Positions 11,365 through 21,449 are shown, counted from the stretch's first letter. The stretch: DNA of 64,000 nt from Pseudomonas akapageensis (GCF_011355085.1 NZ_VXCP01000016.1:248001-312000); one strand, 5' to 3'. A program made the numbers and translations. The notes: generated by a model from the sequence alone, not told the origin.

Positions 11365-11661
11365 ATGATCAAAATAGTCCCCGATCCACCCGCATCAACC
11401 CCCTCACTGTTCACCTACGAAAAACCCTTCGGCACCGTCGACAGCAACGGCCAGCCCATGTTCACCGTACGCGGCGGCATCCCGGCCGAAGACGCCCTGG
11501 CCCATGCCACGACCTTGATCGAATACGCCGAAGCCATGGCCTGGGATGTGGTCGATCACTTGCACCTGAATGACAAATCGCTGGTGCTCGGGCTGATTCA
11601 TCAGCTTGATGCGGCGCAGGCGTTTATTGGCGCGGTGCTGGAGCAGCCCGGTACTCGCTGA
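11365..11661 (+). CDS. DUF3077 domain protein
   Basis: A 98-residue soluble protein without signal peptide. The block GGIPAEDALAHATTLIEYAEAMAWDV followed by a second helix (LVLGLIHQLDAAQAFIGAVL) fits the DUF3077 family, common in Pseudomonas in several paralogues and of unknown function. The ATG follows AGAGGAGCTACACC, and that ribosome site lies inside a hairpin stem, so translation may be controlled by RNA folding. A family B repeat and a bidirectional terminator follow the gene. Confidence 0.85.
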   Translation: MIKIVPDPPASTPSLFTYEKPFGTVDSNGQPMFTVRGGIPAEDALAHATTLIEYAEAMAWDVVDHLHLNDKSLVLGLIHQLDAAQAFIGAVLEQPGTR

Positions 11662-11674
11662 CCAACGCCGATCC

Positions 11675-11786
11675 CTCGTTCCCACGCTCCGCGTGGGAAT
11701 GCATCCCGTGACGCTCTGCGTTACGCTCCGGGGCGACGACGCTGGAGCGTCTTGCTCTGCATTCCCACGCGGAGCGTGGGAACGAG
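11675..11786. repeat. Palindromic repeat (family B)
   Basis: Starts CTCGTTCCCACGCTCCGCGT and ends GGAGCGTGGGAACGAG, with about 80 bases between the two small palindromes. Same family as the elements at 8517, 29412, 36146 and 48957. Confidence 0.85.
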
Positions 11787-11800
11787 AAAAATAGATAAAA

Positions 11801-11834
11801 AAAGCCCCGGCCGGTTTTCCGGTCGGGGCTTTTT
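11801..11834. terminator. Bidirectional terminator between DUF3077 gene and metK
   Basis: AGCCCCG and CCGG arms pair with CCGG and CGGGGCT around TTTT, with A residues before and T residues after. It can end both the plus-strand DUF3077 transcript and the minus-strand metK transcript, whose genes converge here. Confidence 0.9.
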
Positions 11835-11848
11835 GCCAGCGGCGGCGC

Positions 11849-13039
11849 TTACAGGCCAGCAGCAGCGCGCAGTGCGTCGGCGCGGTCGGTACGTTCCCAG
11901 GTGAACGTGGTGAAGGTGTCGTCGCCGACGGTCTTCAGTTCCGGAGTGCGGCCGAAGTGGCCGTAGGCTGCGGTTTCCTGGTACATCGGGTGCAGCAGGT
12001 CGAGCATTTTGGTGATCGCGTATGGACGCAGGTCGAAGTGCTCGCGTACCAGCTGGATGATTTTCTCATCCGCCAGTTTGCCGGTGCCGAAGGTGTTCAG
12101 CGAGATCGAGGTCGGTTGAGCGACGCCGATTGCGTAGGAAACCTGAATCTCGCAGCGATCGGCAAGGCCCGAGGCCACGATGTTCTTGGCAACGTAACGG
12201 CCGGCGTAGGCGGCGGAACGGTCAACCTTCGATGGATCCTTGCCGGAGAACGCGCCACCACCGTGACGGGCCATGCCGCCGTAGGTGTCGACGATGATCT
12301 TGCGGCCGGTCAGGCCGCAGTCGCCCACCGGGCCACCGATGATGAAGTTTCCGGTCGGGTTGATGTGGAACTGAGTGTCCTTGTGCAGCAGCTCGGCTGG
12401 CAGCACGTGCTTGACGATCAGCTCCATCACGCCTTCGCGCAGGTCTTTGTAGGAAACCTCAGGGTTGTGCTGGGTCGACAGAACGACAGCATCGATACCC
12501 ACGACACGGCCGTTTTCGTAGCGGCAGGTCACCTGGGACTTGGCGTCCGGGCGCAGCCAAGGCAGCAGGCCGGATTTACGAGCTTCGGCCTGACGTTCCA
12601 CCAGACGGTGGGAGAAGCAGATCGGCGCAGGCATCAGTACGTCGGTTTCGTTGCTGGCGTAGCCGAACATCAGGCCCTGGTCGCCAGCGCCCTGATCTTC
12701 CGGCTTGCTGCGGTCAACGCCTTGGGCGATGTCTACCGACTGCTTGCCGATGATGTTCATGACGGCGCAGGTGGCGCCGTCGAAGCCGACGTTGGAACTG
12801 TTGTAGCCGATGTCGACGATGACTTTACGGACGATGTCTTCCAGATCGACCCAGGCCGAAGTGGTGACTTCGCCGGCGATGATGGCAACGCCTGTTTTCA
12901 CCAGAGTTTCGCACGCAACGCGAGCGAATTTGTCTTCGGCAATGATGGCGTCCAGCACCGCATCAGAAATCTGGTCGGCGATTTTGTCCGGATGCCCTTC
13001 AGACACGGACTCGGAGGTGAAAAGGGAGTATTCGCTCAT
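11849..13039 (-). CDS. metK: S-adenosylmethionine synthetase
   Basis: The 396-residue enzyme makes S-adenosylmethionine from methionine and ATP. Signatures present: [13 protein letters not shown] at the N-terminus, [12 protein letters not shown], and [19 protein letters not shown]. Length is normal. An AGGAAA site precedes the ATG. It lies 18 bases downstream of the ArsR-methyltransferase fusion gene and is almost certainly in its operon, placing SAM synthesis under a regulator that itself has a SAM-binding fold. Confidence 0.98.
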   Translation of the reverse strand: MSEYSLFTSESVSEGHPDKIADQISDAVLDAIIAEDKFARVACETLVKTGVAIIAGEVTTSAWVDLEDIVRKVIVDIGYNSSNVGFDGATCAVMNIIGKQSVDIAQGVDRSKPEDQGAGDQGLMFGYASNETDVLMPAPICFSHRLVERQAEARKSGLLPWLRPDAKSQVTCRYENGRVVGIDAVVLSTQHNPEVSYKDLREGVMELIVKHVLPAELLHKDTQFHINPTGNFIIGGPVGDCGLTGRKIIVDTYGGMARHGGGAFSGKDPSKVDRSAAYAGRYVAKNIVASGLADRCEIQVSYAIGVAQPTSISLNTFGTGKLADEKIIQLVREHFDLRPYAITKMLDLLHPMYQETAAYGHFGRTPELKTVGDDTFTTFTWERTDRADALRAAAGL

Positions 13040-13057
13040 CTCGACGGTTTCCTAAAT

Positions 13058-14053
13058 TTACCGATGGTGAGTGTCGCCAGTCGGTCGCTGAAAATGGCGG
13101 ACCTGAATCTGGAAACCATTACGTAAGCCTACATAGAGGCTGTCCCCGGGAACGAGTCCCGCAGCGGTGGCCCAACGGGCCAGATCATCCTGTTCAAAAC
13201 CCAGCCAGAGATCACCGCAGGCCTCCTTGGCCCAACTCTGGTCGTGGCTGCACAACTCTGTCACCAACAAGCTACCACCGGGTTTCACCCGTGTGGATAA
13301 TTGCTTGAGGGCGTCGGCCGGCGCGGTGAAATGGTGCAGTACCATGTTCAACACGACGCAATCGGCCTGGCTACCGGGCTCGCTCAATGCATCGGCCAGT
13401 TGCAGGGATACGTTAGCCAAGCCTTCGCGCAGGCAAACCTTGCGTGCCAGCTCGAGCATTGCCGGGCTGTTGTCCAACGCGGTGACCTGCGCGAAGCGCC
13501 TGGCCAGCTCGGGGAGGAATTCACCATCACCCGGGCCCACTTCAAGTGCGACGGCCTGGCTGTCGAAATTGAGGTTGTCGAGCAAGGCCAGCAGGCTTTC
13601 GCGATATTGCGCAAGGCCGGCAATCAAATCCTGCTGGGCGCGGAATTTCTCCTCGACCCGGGAAAAGAAATCCTGACTGGCAGCAGCACGCTGCTGCTGG
13701 ACCTGGCGGATGCGCATTTGCACATCAAGCGGCAGATCCAGGCTGTCGACCTCTTCAAGCAGCGCCGCATGCAATCGGCCGCCCACGTCAGTGGGATCGG
13801 GCAGGGCGCGGCGATAGAAGATGGCATTACCTTCGCGCCGGGTCGCCACCAGGTCGGCCTGGGCCAGGACCTTCAGGTGATGGCTCATGCCGGACTGGCC
13901 GATGGCGAAGATCTGCGCCAGTTCCAGAACGCCGAACGAATCATTGGTCAAGGCGCGCAACACATTCAGCCGCAGCGGGTCACCGCCGGCCTTGCACAGG
14001 GCAGCCAGCTCGTCGCAGTGTTCATGGCCGATAGTGGGTACGCGCAAGTTCAT
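13058..14053 (-). CDS. ArsR-type regulator fused to a SAM-dependent methyltransferase domain
   Basis: The 331-residue protein has an ArsR winged helix (about residues 10-95: GDPLRLNVLRAL, LAQIFAIGQSGMSHHLKVLAQADLV, wing REGNAIFYRR) and a class I methyltransferase fold (about 150-310: VALEVGPGDGEFLPELA as motif I, LDNSPAMLELA as the acidic loop, ADCVVLNMVLHHF as motif IV). The metal-binding cysteines of classical ArsR proteins are missing from the helix 3 region, so SAM or SAH is a more likely ligand than a metal. ArsR-family SahR regulators of the SAM cycle are known in Proteobacteria, and this may be a relative. metK follows. A 26-bp palindrome lies 37 bases before the start. Confidence 0.88.
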   Translation of the reverse strand: MNLRVPTIGHEHCDELAALCKAGGDPLRLNVLRALTNDSFGVLELAQIFAIGQSGMSHHLKVLAQADLVATRREGNAIFYRRALPDPTDVGGRLHAALLEEVDSLDLPLDVQMRIRQVQQQRAAASQDFFSRVEEKFRAQQDLIAGLAQYRESLLALLDNLNFDSQAVALEVGPGDGEFLPELARRFAQVTALDNSPAMLELARKVCLREGLANVSLQLADALSEPGSQADCVVLNMVLHHFTAPADALKQLSTRVKPGGSLLVTELCSHDQSWAKEACGDLWLGFEQDDLARWATAAGLVPGDSLYVGLRNGFQIQVRHFQRPTGDTHHR

Positions 14054-14090
14054 GGGGCGGCAGTCTAGTGAGCGGGGGCGCTGCCTGCAA

Positions 14091-14116
14091 GGGCAATATC
14101 AAAAAGTTTTGATATT
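14091..14116. promoter_or_regulatory. 26-bp perfect palindrome, probable operator of the ArsR-methyltransferase regulator
   Basis: Arms GCAATATCAAAA and TTTTGATATTGC around a two-base centre, all 12 positions matching. It lies 37 bases upstream of the regulator start and 184 bases upstream of tktA. Size and position suit a dimeric winged-helix repressor acting on the regulator-metK operon. Confidence 0.7.
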
Positions 14117-14300
14117 GCACGATGAGCGGAGTCGAAATGCCCGTTAAGCGGTCAATAATCAGGCGTTGCCTCGGGTTTGCCCGCTCAATGACAGGAAAAA
14201 TGCGATCAACGACCATCTGTCATTGCCCAGAGGCATGTTTCTCGGGGAAAATGCCTGTCTTTTTTCCGTTTCGTTCTATTTAAGCCCCAGGAGATAAGCG

Positions 14301-16298
14301 ATGCCCAGCCGTCGTGAGCGTGCCAACGCCATTCGTGCCCTCAGCATGGATGCCGTGCAAAAAGCCAACAGCGGCCATCCCGGTGCCCCAATGGGTATGG
14401 CGGATATCGCCGAAGTACTTTGGCGTGACTTCCTGAAACACAACCCAAGCAACCCGGCCTTTGCCGACCGCGACCGTTTTGTCATGTCGAACGGCCACGG
14501 CTCGATGCTGGTCTATTCGTTGCTGCATCTGACTGGCTACGACCTGTCGATCGACGACCTGAAAAACTTCCGTCAGCTGCACAGCCGCACGCCGGGTCAC
14601 CCGGAATACGGCTACACCCCGGGTGTCGAGACCACCACCGGTCCTCTGGGCCAGGGCCTGGCCAACGCCGTGGGTTTTGCCCTGGCGGAAAAAGTGCTGG
14701 CAGCCCAGTTCAACCGTGAAGGTCACAACATCGTCGACCACCACACCTATGTGTTCCTGGGTGACGGTTGCATGATGGAAGGCATTTCCCACGAAGTCAG
14801 CTCCCTGGCCGGTACCCTGGGCCTGGGCAAACTGATCGCCTTCTACGACGACAACGGCATCTCCATCGACGGCGAAGTCGAAGGCTGGTTCACCGACGAT
14901 ACGCCAAAGCGTTTCGAAGCCTACAACTGGCAGGTGATCCGCAATGTCGACGGCCATGACGCCGACGAAATCAAGACCGCCATCGAAACCGCGCGCAAGA
15001 GCGATCGGCCAACCCTGATCTGCTGCAAGACCACCATCGGCTTCGGCTCGCCGAACAAGCAAGGCAAGGAAGACTGCCACGGCGCGCCACTGGGTGCCGA
15101 GGAAATCGCCCTGACCCGTGCTGCGCTGAAATGGAACCATGGCCCGTTCGAAATCCCGGCTGATATCTATGCCGAGTGGAACGCCAAGGAAGCCGGTGCT
15201 GCTGTCGAAGCCGAGTGGGACCAGCGTTTCGCTGCTTACTCCGCTGCGTACCCGGAGCTGGCTAACGAGCTGATCCGTCGCCTGAGCGGTGAGCTGCCGG
15301 CTGACTTCGCTGAAAAAGCGACCGCTTACATCGCTGAGGTCGCTGCCAAGGGCGAAAACATCGCCAGCCGCAAGGCCAGCCAGAATGCCCTGAATGCATT
15401 CGGCCCGTTGCTGCCGGAATTCCTCGGTGGTTCGGCTGACCTGGCCGGTTCCAACCTGACCCTGTGGAAAGGTTGCAAGGGTGTCAGCTCTACGGATGCC
15501 AGCGGTAACTACATGTTCTACGGTGTGCGCGAGTTCGGCATGAGCGCGATCATGAACGGTGTAGCCCTGCACGGTGGTTTCGTGCCGTACGGCGCGACCT
15601 TCCTGATCTTCATGGAATACGCGGCCAACGCCGTGCGCATGTCCGCACTGATCAAGAAGCGTGTGCTGTATGTGTTCACCCACGACTCCATCGGTCTGGG
15701 CGAAGACGGCCCGACGCACCAGCCAATCGAGCAGTTGGCCAGCCTGCGCTGCACGCCGAACCTCGATACCTGGCGTCCAGCTGATGCGGTCGAATCGGCC
15801 GTGGCCTGGAAGTACGCTATCGAGCGCAACGATGGCCCGTCGGCGCTGGTGTTCTCCCGCCAGAACCTGACGCATCAGAACCGCACGGCCCTGCAGATCG
15901 GCGACATCGCTCGCGGTGGCTACGTGCTGCGTGACTGCGCTGGCGAGCCGGAGCTGATCCTGATCGCAACCGGTTCGGAAGTGGGGCTGGCTGTTCAGGC
16001 CTTCGACAAACTGACCGAGCAAGGCCGCAAGGTGCGTGTGGTTTCCATGCCGTGCACCTCGGTGTTCGATGCCCAGGACGCCAGTTACAAGCAGTCGGTA
16101 CTGCCGCTGCAGGTCAGCGCGCGGATCGCCATCGAAGCCGCTCACGCCGACTACTGGTACAAGTATGTTGGCCTGGAAGGCCGCGTCATCGGCATGACCA
16201 CCTTCGGCGAGTCGGCGCCTGCGCCAGCCCTGTTCGAAGAGTTCGGATTCACCCTGGAAAACGTCCTGGGTACGGCTGACGAGCTGCTGGAAGACTAA
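14301..16298 (+). CDS. tktA: Transketolase
   Basis: The 665-residue thiamine-diphosphate enzyme transfers two-carbon units between sugar phosphates in the pentose phosphate pathway. It has the cofactor motif GDGCMMEG with the downstream N of [10 protein letters not shown], the N-terminal [23 protein letters not shown], and the pyrimidine-domain [15 protein letters not shown]. An AGGAG site lies before the ATG. It begins a plus-strand series tktA-epd-pgk-fba common to pseudomonads, joining pentose phosphate, vitamin B6 and triose metabolism. Confidence 0.98.
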   Translation: MPSRRERANAIRALSMDAVQKANSGHPGAPMGMADIAEVLWRDFLKHNPSNPAFADRDRFVMSNGHGSMLVYSLLHLTGYDLSIDDLKNFRQLHSRTPGHPEYGYTPGVETTTGPLGQGLANAVGFALAEKVLAAQFNREGHNIVDHHTYVFLGDGCMMEGISHEVSSLAGTLGLGKLIAFYDDNGISIDGEVEGWFTDDTPKRFEAYNWQVIRNVDGHDADEIKTAIETARKSDRPTLICCKTTIGFGSPNKQGKEDCHGAPLGAEEIALTRAALKWNHGPFEIPADIYAEWNAKEAGAAVEAEWDQRFAAYSAAYPELANELIRRLSGELPADFAEKATAYIAEVAAKGENIASRKASQNALNAFGPLLPEFLGGSADLAGSNLTLWKGCKGVSSTDASGNYMFYGVREFGMSAIMNGVALHGGFVPYGATFLIFMEYAANAVRMSALIKKRVLYVFTHDSIGLGEDGPTHQPIEQLASLRCTPNLDTWRPADAVESAVAWKYAIERNDGPSALVFSRQNLTHQNRTALQIGDIARGGYVLRDCAGEPELILIATGSEVGLAVQAFDKLTEQGRKVRVVSMPCTSVFDAQDASYKQSVLPLQVSARIAIEAAHADYWYKYVGLEGRVIGMTTFGESAPAPALFEEFGFTLENVLGTADELLED

Positions 16299-16376
16299 GT
16301 AGCTAGCTGAGCTCAGCTCCCACAAAAGCAGGTCTTTGTTGTACCTGACAATGGCTTCAGTACTTGCGAGCGCCTC

Positions 16377-17438
16377 ATGCCTCAATCGCGTCCCTACAAA
16401 GTTGCACTCAACGGCTACGGCCGTATTGGTCGTTGCGTCTTGCGAGCGCTGTTCGAGCGAGGGGCGAAGGCCGGTTTTGAAATTGTTGCGATCAACGATC
16501 TGGCCGATATGGCCAGCATCGAATACCTGACACGCTTCGACTCCACCCACGGGCGTTTTCCCGGTGAGGTGAAGGTCGAAGGAGACTGTCTCTATATCAA
16601 CGGCGACTGTGTGAAGGTTCTGCGCAGCGCTACGCCTGAAGGCATCGATTGGGCCGCCCTGGGCGTCGATCTGGTGCTGGAATGCTCGGGTGCCTATCAC
16701 ACCCGCGAAGACGGCCAGCGGTTCCTCGATGCCGGCGCTCCCCGGGTGCTGTTCTCGCAGCCGATGGCCAGCGAAGCGGACGTCGATGCCACGATTGTCT
16801 ATGGCATCAACCAGGATCGCCTGACCGGCAACGAACGTCTGGTGTCGAACGCATCCTGCACGACCAACTGCGGTGTCCCCCTGTTGCGTCTGCTCGATCA
16901 GGCCTTCGGCCTGGAGTACGTTTCGATCACCACCATTCACTCGGCGATGAACGATCAGCCGGTCATCGACGCCTATCACCACGAAGACCTGCGGCGTACC
17001 CGTTCGGCCTTCCAGTCAGTGATTCCGGTGTCCACCGGCCTTGCCCGAGGAATCGAACGCTTGCTGCCGGAACTTGCCGGGCGAATTCAGGCCAAAGCAG
17101 TGCGTGTGCCGACCGTCAACGTGTCGTGCCTGGATATCACCTTGCAGACCGCTCGCGATACCGATGCGACCGAGGTCAACCGGGTCCTGCGCGAAGCCGC
17201 CTCGAGCGGCCCGCTCAAGGGGCTGTTGGCCTACACTGAATTGCCGCACGCCAGTTGTGATTTCAACCACGATCCTCATTCGGCCATTGTCGATGCGAGT
17301 CAGACCCGTGTTTCCGGCCCGAGGCTGGTTAACTTGCTGGCCTGGTTCGACAATGAATGGGGTTTTGCCAATCGCATGCTCGACGTTGCGGAGCACTATC
17401 TGCACGTCTTACACCAACCCAGCCTGCAAAAACTGTAA
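16377..17438 (+). CDS. epd: D-erythrose-4-phosphate dehydrogenase
   Basis: The 353-residue protein is a GapA-like dehydrogenase: N-terminal Rossmann NGYGRIGRCVLRAL, catalytic SNASCTTNC (Cys in the middle), and C-terminal WFDNEWGFANRM. The position between tktA and pgk and the closer fit to Epd than to GapA support erythrose-4-phosphate as substrate, giving 4-phosphoerythronate for pyridoxal phosphate synthesis. It follows tktA by 78 bases, which include a degenerate REP-like half-site (AGCTCCCACA) near 16315, and precedes pgk by 22 bases. Confidence 0.93.
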   Translation: MPQSRPYKVALNGYGRIGRCVLRALFERGAKAGFEIVAINDLADMASIEYLTRFDSTHGRFPGEVKVEGDCLYINGDCVKVLRSATPEGIDWAALGVDLVLECSGAYHTREDGQRFLDAGAPRVLFSQPMASEADVDATIVYGINQDRLTGNERLVSNASCTTNCGVPLLRLLDQAFGLEYVSITTIHSAMNDQPVIDAYHHEDLRRTRSAFQSVIPVSTGLARGIERLLPELAGRIQAKAVRVPTVNVSCLDITLQTARDTDATEVNRVLREAASSGPLKGLLAYTELPHASCDFNHDPHSAIVDASQTRVSGPRLVNLLAWFDNEWGFANRMLDVAEHYLHVLHQPSLQKL

Positions 17439-17460
17439 ACAGCCCTGAAGGACTGCATTC

Positions 17461-18624
17461 ATGACCGTGTTGAAGATGACCGACCTCGATCTGCAAGGTA
17501 AACGCGTACTGATCCGCGAAGACCTCAACGTCCCTGTGAAGGACGGCGTGGTCACCAGCGACGCGCGCATCCTTGCCTCGCTGCCGACCATCAAGCTGGC
17601 GCTGGAGAAAGGCGCGGCCGTAATGGTTTGCTCGCACCTGGGGCGTCCGACCGAAGGCGAGTTCTCGGCCGAAAACAGCCTCAAGCCCGTTGCCGATTAC
17701 CTCAGCAAGGCGCTGGGCCGTGAAGTCCCGCTGGTTGCCGAGTACCTCGACGGCGTCGACGTGAAGGCCGGTGACATCGTCCTGTTCGAAAACGTGCGCT
17801 TCAACAAGGGCGAGAAAAAGAACGCCGACGACCTGGCGCAAAAATACGCTGCGCTGTGCGACGTGTTCGTCATGGATGCCTTTGGCACCGCGCACCGTGC
17901 CGAGGGTTCGACCCACGGCGTGGCCAAATTTGCCAAGGTCGCTGCTGCCGGTCCTTTGCTGGCGGCCGAGCTGGAAGCACTGGGCAAGGCCCTGGGCGCT
18001 CCGGCCAAGCCAATGGCTGCCATCGTTGCCGGCTCCAAGGTTTCCACCAAGCTGGACGTGCTCAACAGCCTGAGCCAGATCTGCGACCAGTTGATCGTCG
18101 GTGGCGGTATCGCCAATACCTTCCTGGCGGCAGCCGGGCATAAAGTCGGCAAGTCCCTGTACGAGCCAGACCTGCTGGACACTGCCCGCGCCATCGCGGC
18201 CAAGGTCAGCGTGCCGCTGCCGGTCGACGTGGTGGTTGCCAAGGAGTTTGCCGAAAGCGCCGCTGCGACCGTCAAGCTGATCGCCGATGTGGCCGATGAC
18301 GACATGATCCTGGACATCGGGCCACAGACCGCCGCGAATTTCGCCGAGCTGTTGAAGTCGTCGAAAACCATCTTGTGGAACGGTCCCGTCGGAGTCTTCG
18401 AATTCGACCAGTTCGGCAACGGTACCAAGGTGCTGGCCAAGGCCATCGCCGAGAGCTCGGCGTTCTCGATTGCTGGTGGTGGCGACACCCTGGCGGCCAT
18501 CGACAAGTATGGCGTTGCGTCTGATATCTCCTACATTTCGACCGGCGGCGGTGCTTTCCTCGAGTTCGTCGAAGGCAAGGTCCTGCCGGCTGTAGAAGTG
18601 CTGGAGCAACGGGCCAAGGCCTGA
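17461..18624 (+). CDS. pgk: Phosphoglycerate kinase
   Basis: The 387-residue monomer interconverts 1,3-bisphosphoglycerate and 3-phosphoglycerate with ADP/ATP. Typical blocks are [76 protein letters not shown] and [12 protein letters not shown]. An AAGGA site lies before the ATG, and the gene is closely spaced with epd and the small lipoprotein gene after it. Confidence 0.98.
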   Translation: MTVLKMTDLDLQGKRVLIREDLNVPVKDGVVTSDARILASLPTIKLALEKGAAVMVCSHLGRPTEGEFSAENSLKPVADYLSKALGREVPLVAEYLDGVDVKAGDIVLFENVRFNKGEKKNADDLAQKYAALCDVFVMDAFGTAHRAEGSTHGVAKFAKVAAAGPLLAAELEALGKALGAPAKPMAAIVAGSKVSTKLDVLNSLSQICDQLIVGGGIANTFLAAAGHKVGKSLYEPDLLDTARAIAAKVSVPLPVDVVVAKEFAESAAATVKLIADVADDDMILDIGPQTAANFAELLKSSKTILWNGPVGVFEFDQFGNGTKVLAKAIAESSAFSIAGGGDTLAAIDKYGVASDISYISTGGGAFLEFVEGKVLPAVEVLEQRAKA

Positions 18625-18656
18625 TTCCCGGCATGCTCGGCAAAGGGAGAGTCCTG

Positions 18657-18878
18657 ATGGTCAAGGCATTGCCGCTACTCATCATTGCAGGCCTGGTCAC
18701 CGGCTGCGCCAGTTCGTCGCAGCCGGCGTCGGAACAGACGCCAGGCCAGCCGAAAGGCGGCTGTTATCAGTCCGAGTGGCAGGCGGAAACAGTGCCAGTG
18801 ATCAACAAGCGACTGGGCCCCGACGGCCTGGAAAAGTATGACGTCGAGAACCAGCAAAAAGCCCGCGGTTGTCCTTGA
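18657..18878 (+). CDS. Small lipoprotein of unknown function
   Basis: A 73-residue protein with a lipoprotein signal (LVTGC, Cys 17) followed by a short Ser/Pro/Gln-rich linker and a small region with two more cysteines (GGCYQSEW and ARGCP), which could form a disulfide. The ATG at 18657 follows AGGGAGAG. It begins 33 bases after pgk and is probably transcribed with it. No known family recognised. Confidence 0.75.
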   Translation: MVKALPLLIIAGLVTGCASSSQPASEQTPGQPKGGCYQSEWQAETVPVINKRLGPDGLEKYDVENQQKARGCP

Positions 18879-18916
18879 ACGATCCGGGCAGCTGCTGTTC
18901 TGATTAAGGATGTGTA

Positions 18917-19243
18917 ATGAAGGGACTTATAGCCCTGGCAGCAGTTGCAGTGCTCGGCGGTTGCGCAAGCTTCCAGAGCCAGACTCCGACGCCGGAAAAC
19001 TGGACGCGCTGGGTTTGCGATACCCAGACCGAAGTGCTCTGGCGTTTTGCCGACACTGACCGTCAGCAAGTCGATGTACGCCTGGGTGGCGGTGATCAGG
19101 TGTATCGTTTGAAGTCTGAGCCCGGTGCATCGGGTGCGCTTTACAGCGATGGCGTCCTGGCGTTCCACACTAAAGGTGATGAAGGCCTGATTTACTGGGT
19201 CGCCACCAACGATTTGATAGGCCGGGGCTGCAAGGCACCGTGA
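18917..19243 (+). CDS. MliC-like lysozyme inhibitor lipoprotein
   Basis: The 108-residue protein has a lipobox (LGGC, Cys 16) and then a short beta-rich domain starting with WTRWVCDTQTEVLWRF and ending with a second cysteine (GRGCKAP), the layout of MliC/PliC proteins that block C-type lysozyme at the outer membrane. Conserved blocks of the family (VYRLKSEPGASGALYSDG, LAFHTKGDEGLI) are visible. It sits 38 bases after the previous lipoprotein gene and 101 bases before fba. Confidence 0.82.
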   Translation: MKGLIALAAVAVLGGCASFQSQTPTPENWTRWVCDTQTEVLWRFADTDRQQVDVRLGGGDQVYRLKSEPGASGALYSDGVLAFHTKGDEGLIYWVATNDLIGRGCKAP

Positions 19244-19249
19244 CTGGCC

Positions 19250-19269
19250 GGATCGGCTCGAGCCGATCC
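19250..19269. other. 20-bp perfect palindrome between mliC-like gene and fba
   Basis: GGATCGGCTCGAGCCGATCC reads the same on both strands. It starts six bases after the stop of the lysozyme inhibitor gene and 75 bases before fba. There is no T run, so it is not an ordinary intrinsic terminator. It may be a protein site or an mRNA 3' stem. Confidence 0.5.
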
Positions 19270-19344
19270 ACACTACTTGAATAGCAGCCGCCGCTACGGC
19301 AGGCTTGCACGATTAACGACCCTCGTCCGGGAGAGATACAGATA

Positions 19345-20409
19345 ATGGCACTCATTAGCATGCGCCAGATGTTGGACCACGCCGCTGAATTCGGTTACGG
19401 CGTTCCAGCTTTCAACGTCAACAACCTTGAGCAGATGCGCGCCATCATGGAAGCCGCTGACAAGACTGACTCTCCGGTGATCGTCCAGGCTTCGGCCGGT
19501 GCACGTAAATACGCCGGCGCGCCTTTCCTGCGTCACCTGATCCTGGCCGCAATCGAAGAATTCCCGCATATCCCGGTGTGCATGCACCAGGACCACGGCA
19601 CCAGCCCTGACGTCTGCCAGCGCTCGATCCAGCTGGGCTTCAGCTCGGTAATGATGGACGGTTCCCTGGGTGAAGACGGCAAGACGCCGACCGACTATGA
19701 CTACAACGTCCGTGTGACCCAACAGACCGTGGCCATGGCTCACGCCTGTGGCGTGTCGGTAGAAGGCGAGCTGGGCTGCCTGGGCTCCCTGGAAACCGGT
19801 ATGGCCGGTGAAGAAGACGGCATCGGCGCTGAAGGCGTTCTGGATCACAGCCAAATGCTGACCGACCCGGAAGAAGCCGCTGACTTCGTCAAGCGCACTC
19901 AGGTCGACGCTCTGGCCATCGCCATTGGCACCAGCCACGGTGCCTACAAGTTCACCAAGCCACCTACCGGTGACGTGCTGGCCATCGACCGCATCAAGGA
20001 AATCCACAAGCGCATCCCCAACACTCACCTGGTGATGCACGGTTCTTCCTCGGTACCGCAAGAGTGGCTGGCGATCATCAACCAGTACGGCGGTGACATC
20101 AAAGAGACCTACGGCGTACCGGTTGAAGAAATCGTCGAAGGCATCAAGTACGGCGTGCGCAAGGTCAACATCGACACCGACCTGCGCCTGGCTTCCACCG
20201 GCGCCATGCGTCGCCTGATGGCCACCAACCCGAGCGAGTTCGACCCGCGCAAATTCTTCGGTGCCACCGTCACCGCCATGCGTGATGTCTGCATCGCCCG
20301 TTACGAAGCTTTCGGCACCGCCGGCAACGCCTCGAAGATCAAGCCGATCTCCCTGGAAGGCATGTACCAGCGTTACCTCAAGGGTGAGCTGAACGCCAAG
20401 GTCAACTGA
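19345..20409 (+). CDS. fba: Fructose-1,6-bisphosphate aldolase, class II
   Basis: The 354-residue zinc enzyme reversibly cleaves fructose 1,6-bisphosphate into two triose phosphates and serves mainly gluconeogenesis in pseudomonads. Zinc-binding histidines appear in [20 protein letters not shown] and [10 protein letters not shown], and [10 protein letters not shown]-like [14 protein letters not shown] binds phosphate. GAGAG precedes the ATG. It ends the tktA-fba cluster and is followed by a terminator. Confidence 0.98.
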   Translation: MALISMRQMLDHAAEFGYGVPAFNVNNLEQMRAIMEAADKTDSPVIVQASAGARKYAGAPFLRHLILAAIEEFPHIPVCMHQDHGTSPDVCQRSIQLGFSSVMMDGSLGEDGKTPTDYDYNVRVTQQTVAMAHACGVSVEGELGCLGSLETGMAGEEDGIGAEGVLDHSQMLTDPEEAADFVKRTQVDALAIAIGTSHGAYKFTKPPTGDVLAIDRIKEIHKRIPNTHLVMHGSSSVPQEWLAIINQYGGDIKETYGVPVEEIVEGIKYGVRKVNIDTDLRLASTGAMRRLMATNPSEFDPRKFFGATVTAMRDVCIARYEAFGTAGNASKIKPISLEGMYQRYLKGELNAKVN

Positions 20410-20424
20410 GTTCGACCCGGTATG

Positions 20425-20453
20425 AAAAAACCCGCAGCGATGCGGGTTTTTTT
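20425..20453. terminator. Terminator after fba
   Basis: CCCGCA pairs with TGCGGG around GCGA, with six A before and seven T after. It ends fba and, in the other direction, the alginate lyase gene. Confidence 0.93.
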
Positions 20454-20464
20454 ATGCGCGGGGT

Positions 20465-21136
20465 TCAGGTCTTGTTGTGATCGATATCCAGCTTATAGAA
20501 CGTCACTTTCCCGCCCTCGCTGGTGTAGCCGGTATTGTCCTGGGTATAGACACCGGCCTTGAAGTACAGCGGCTTGTCGCGCCAGGTCTTGCTGATCGGG
20601 CTATCCCAGTGAGAGCCGGCCGCCGCAATACCCAACGCGCCACCCGGACTCAGGTGAATCAAGTAGGAAAACTGCCTGTTGAGCGCCACGTTCTCGGCGA
20701 TGATGATGACCCGGCCTTCATCGTCGTCGGGGCGGATGCGGACCTTGGCAACGATGTTGCCTCTGTTTGTGCTGCTCTTGTACTGGTACTCCACCTTCAC
20801 AAGAGGCTTGGTACTTCCGTAGGCGTGTATCTGGCCGATCACGACCTTGCCTGATGAGGGCACCTGGTTCACGGCCAGGGTCGCCCTGAGCAAGTTATCT
20901 GCGCTTGGGTAAGTCCAATTGTGCAAGGTGCCATTGGAATAGGTTTCGCGAAGTTCGGTGCGAGGGTAGATGGCATTCTCGGTTTTCGAACCGGTGACCG
21001 GTGCCCAGAAGAACAGCGTGCCGTTCTCGGAATTGAAGTATTGGTCCTTGAAACCATTGACCAGGCGGGGGGTGTCGATGGTGGCAGGTGGGCTGCCGAC
21101 AGGAACGCTCAAGTTCCAGGTAGCGAGGTCAATCAT
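20465..21136 (-). CDS. Alginate lyase, polysaccharide lyase family 7
   Basis: The 223-residue protein carries the three PL7 signatures: RTELR (residues 59-63), QIH (102-104) and YFKAGVYTQ (191-199), which line the active-site groove that cleaves alginate by beta-elimination. There is no signal peptide from the chosen ATG (AGAAGG site before it) nor in the longer upstream frame, so the enzyme appears cytoplasmic or is exported another way. The known P. aeruginosa PL7 enzyme PA1167 has, as I recall, a similar size. It converges with fba. Confidence 0.93.
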   Translation of the reverse strand: MIDLATWNLSVPVGSPPATIDTPRLVNGFKDQYFNSENGTLFFWAPVTGSKTENAIYPRTELRETYSNGTLHNWTYPSADNLLRATLAVNQVPSSGKVVIGQIHAYGSTKPLVKVEYQYKSSTNRGNIVAKVRIRPDDDEGRVIIIAENVALNRQFSYLIHLSPGGALGIAAAGSHWDSPISKTWRDKPLYFKAGVYTQDNTGYTSEGGKVTFYKLDIDHNKT

Positions 21137-21449
21137 GTTCAACCTTCTCGTCATGCACGACCTGAAACGGCCGGAAAAATCGACCCGATGGCTTTGGCAC
21201 GGGCTTGCGCGGCGGTCTTTATATCGCCTGGCAGCCGGATTGTTAATGCTGTTTTGCCGAGCGCAGGGCGGCTGGCTTTTTGCTACGACTGCTGCATGCC
21301 CGGCAGGAGCGGCGTTGCGGGCTATGACCGTTAGTCGGTTCGGGGGCAATTAATGGCGTGATGGCACTTTGGTTACTTCAGCTTTATTGGATCCACGGCT
21401 AGAGTTAGTTTCAGCCAAACTCCGGTATGTCTCTGCAACGAGAAGCAGC
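21137..21449. other. Divergent intergenic region between the alginate lyase and GGDEF-EAL genes
   Basis: These 313 bases must hold the promoters of both divergent genes. Frames on either strand here have no ribosome site or recognisable protein content. I see no convincing operator, repeat or terminator. Confidence 0.5.

Noticed and set aside
14280-16982. A 900-codon open frame on the minus strand opposite tktA and epd
   Set aside because: It lies wholly across two well-supported plus-strand enzymes and has no family features. Long antisense frames are common in high-GC genes.
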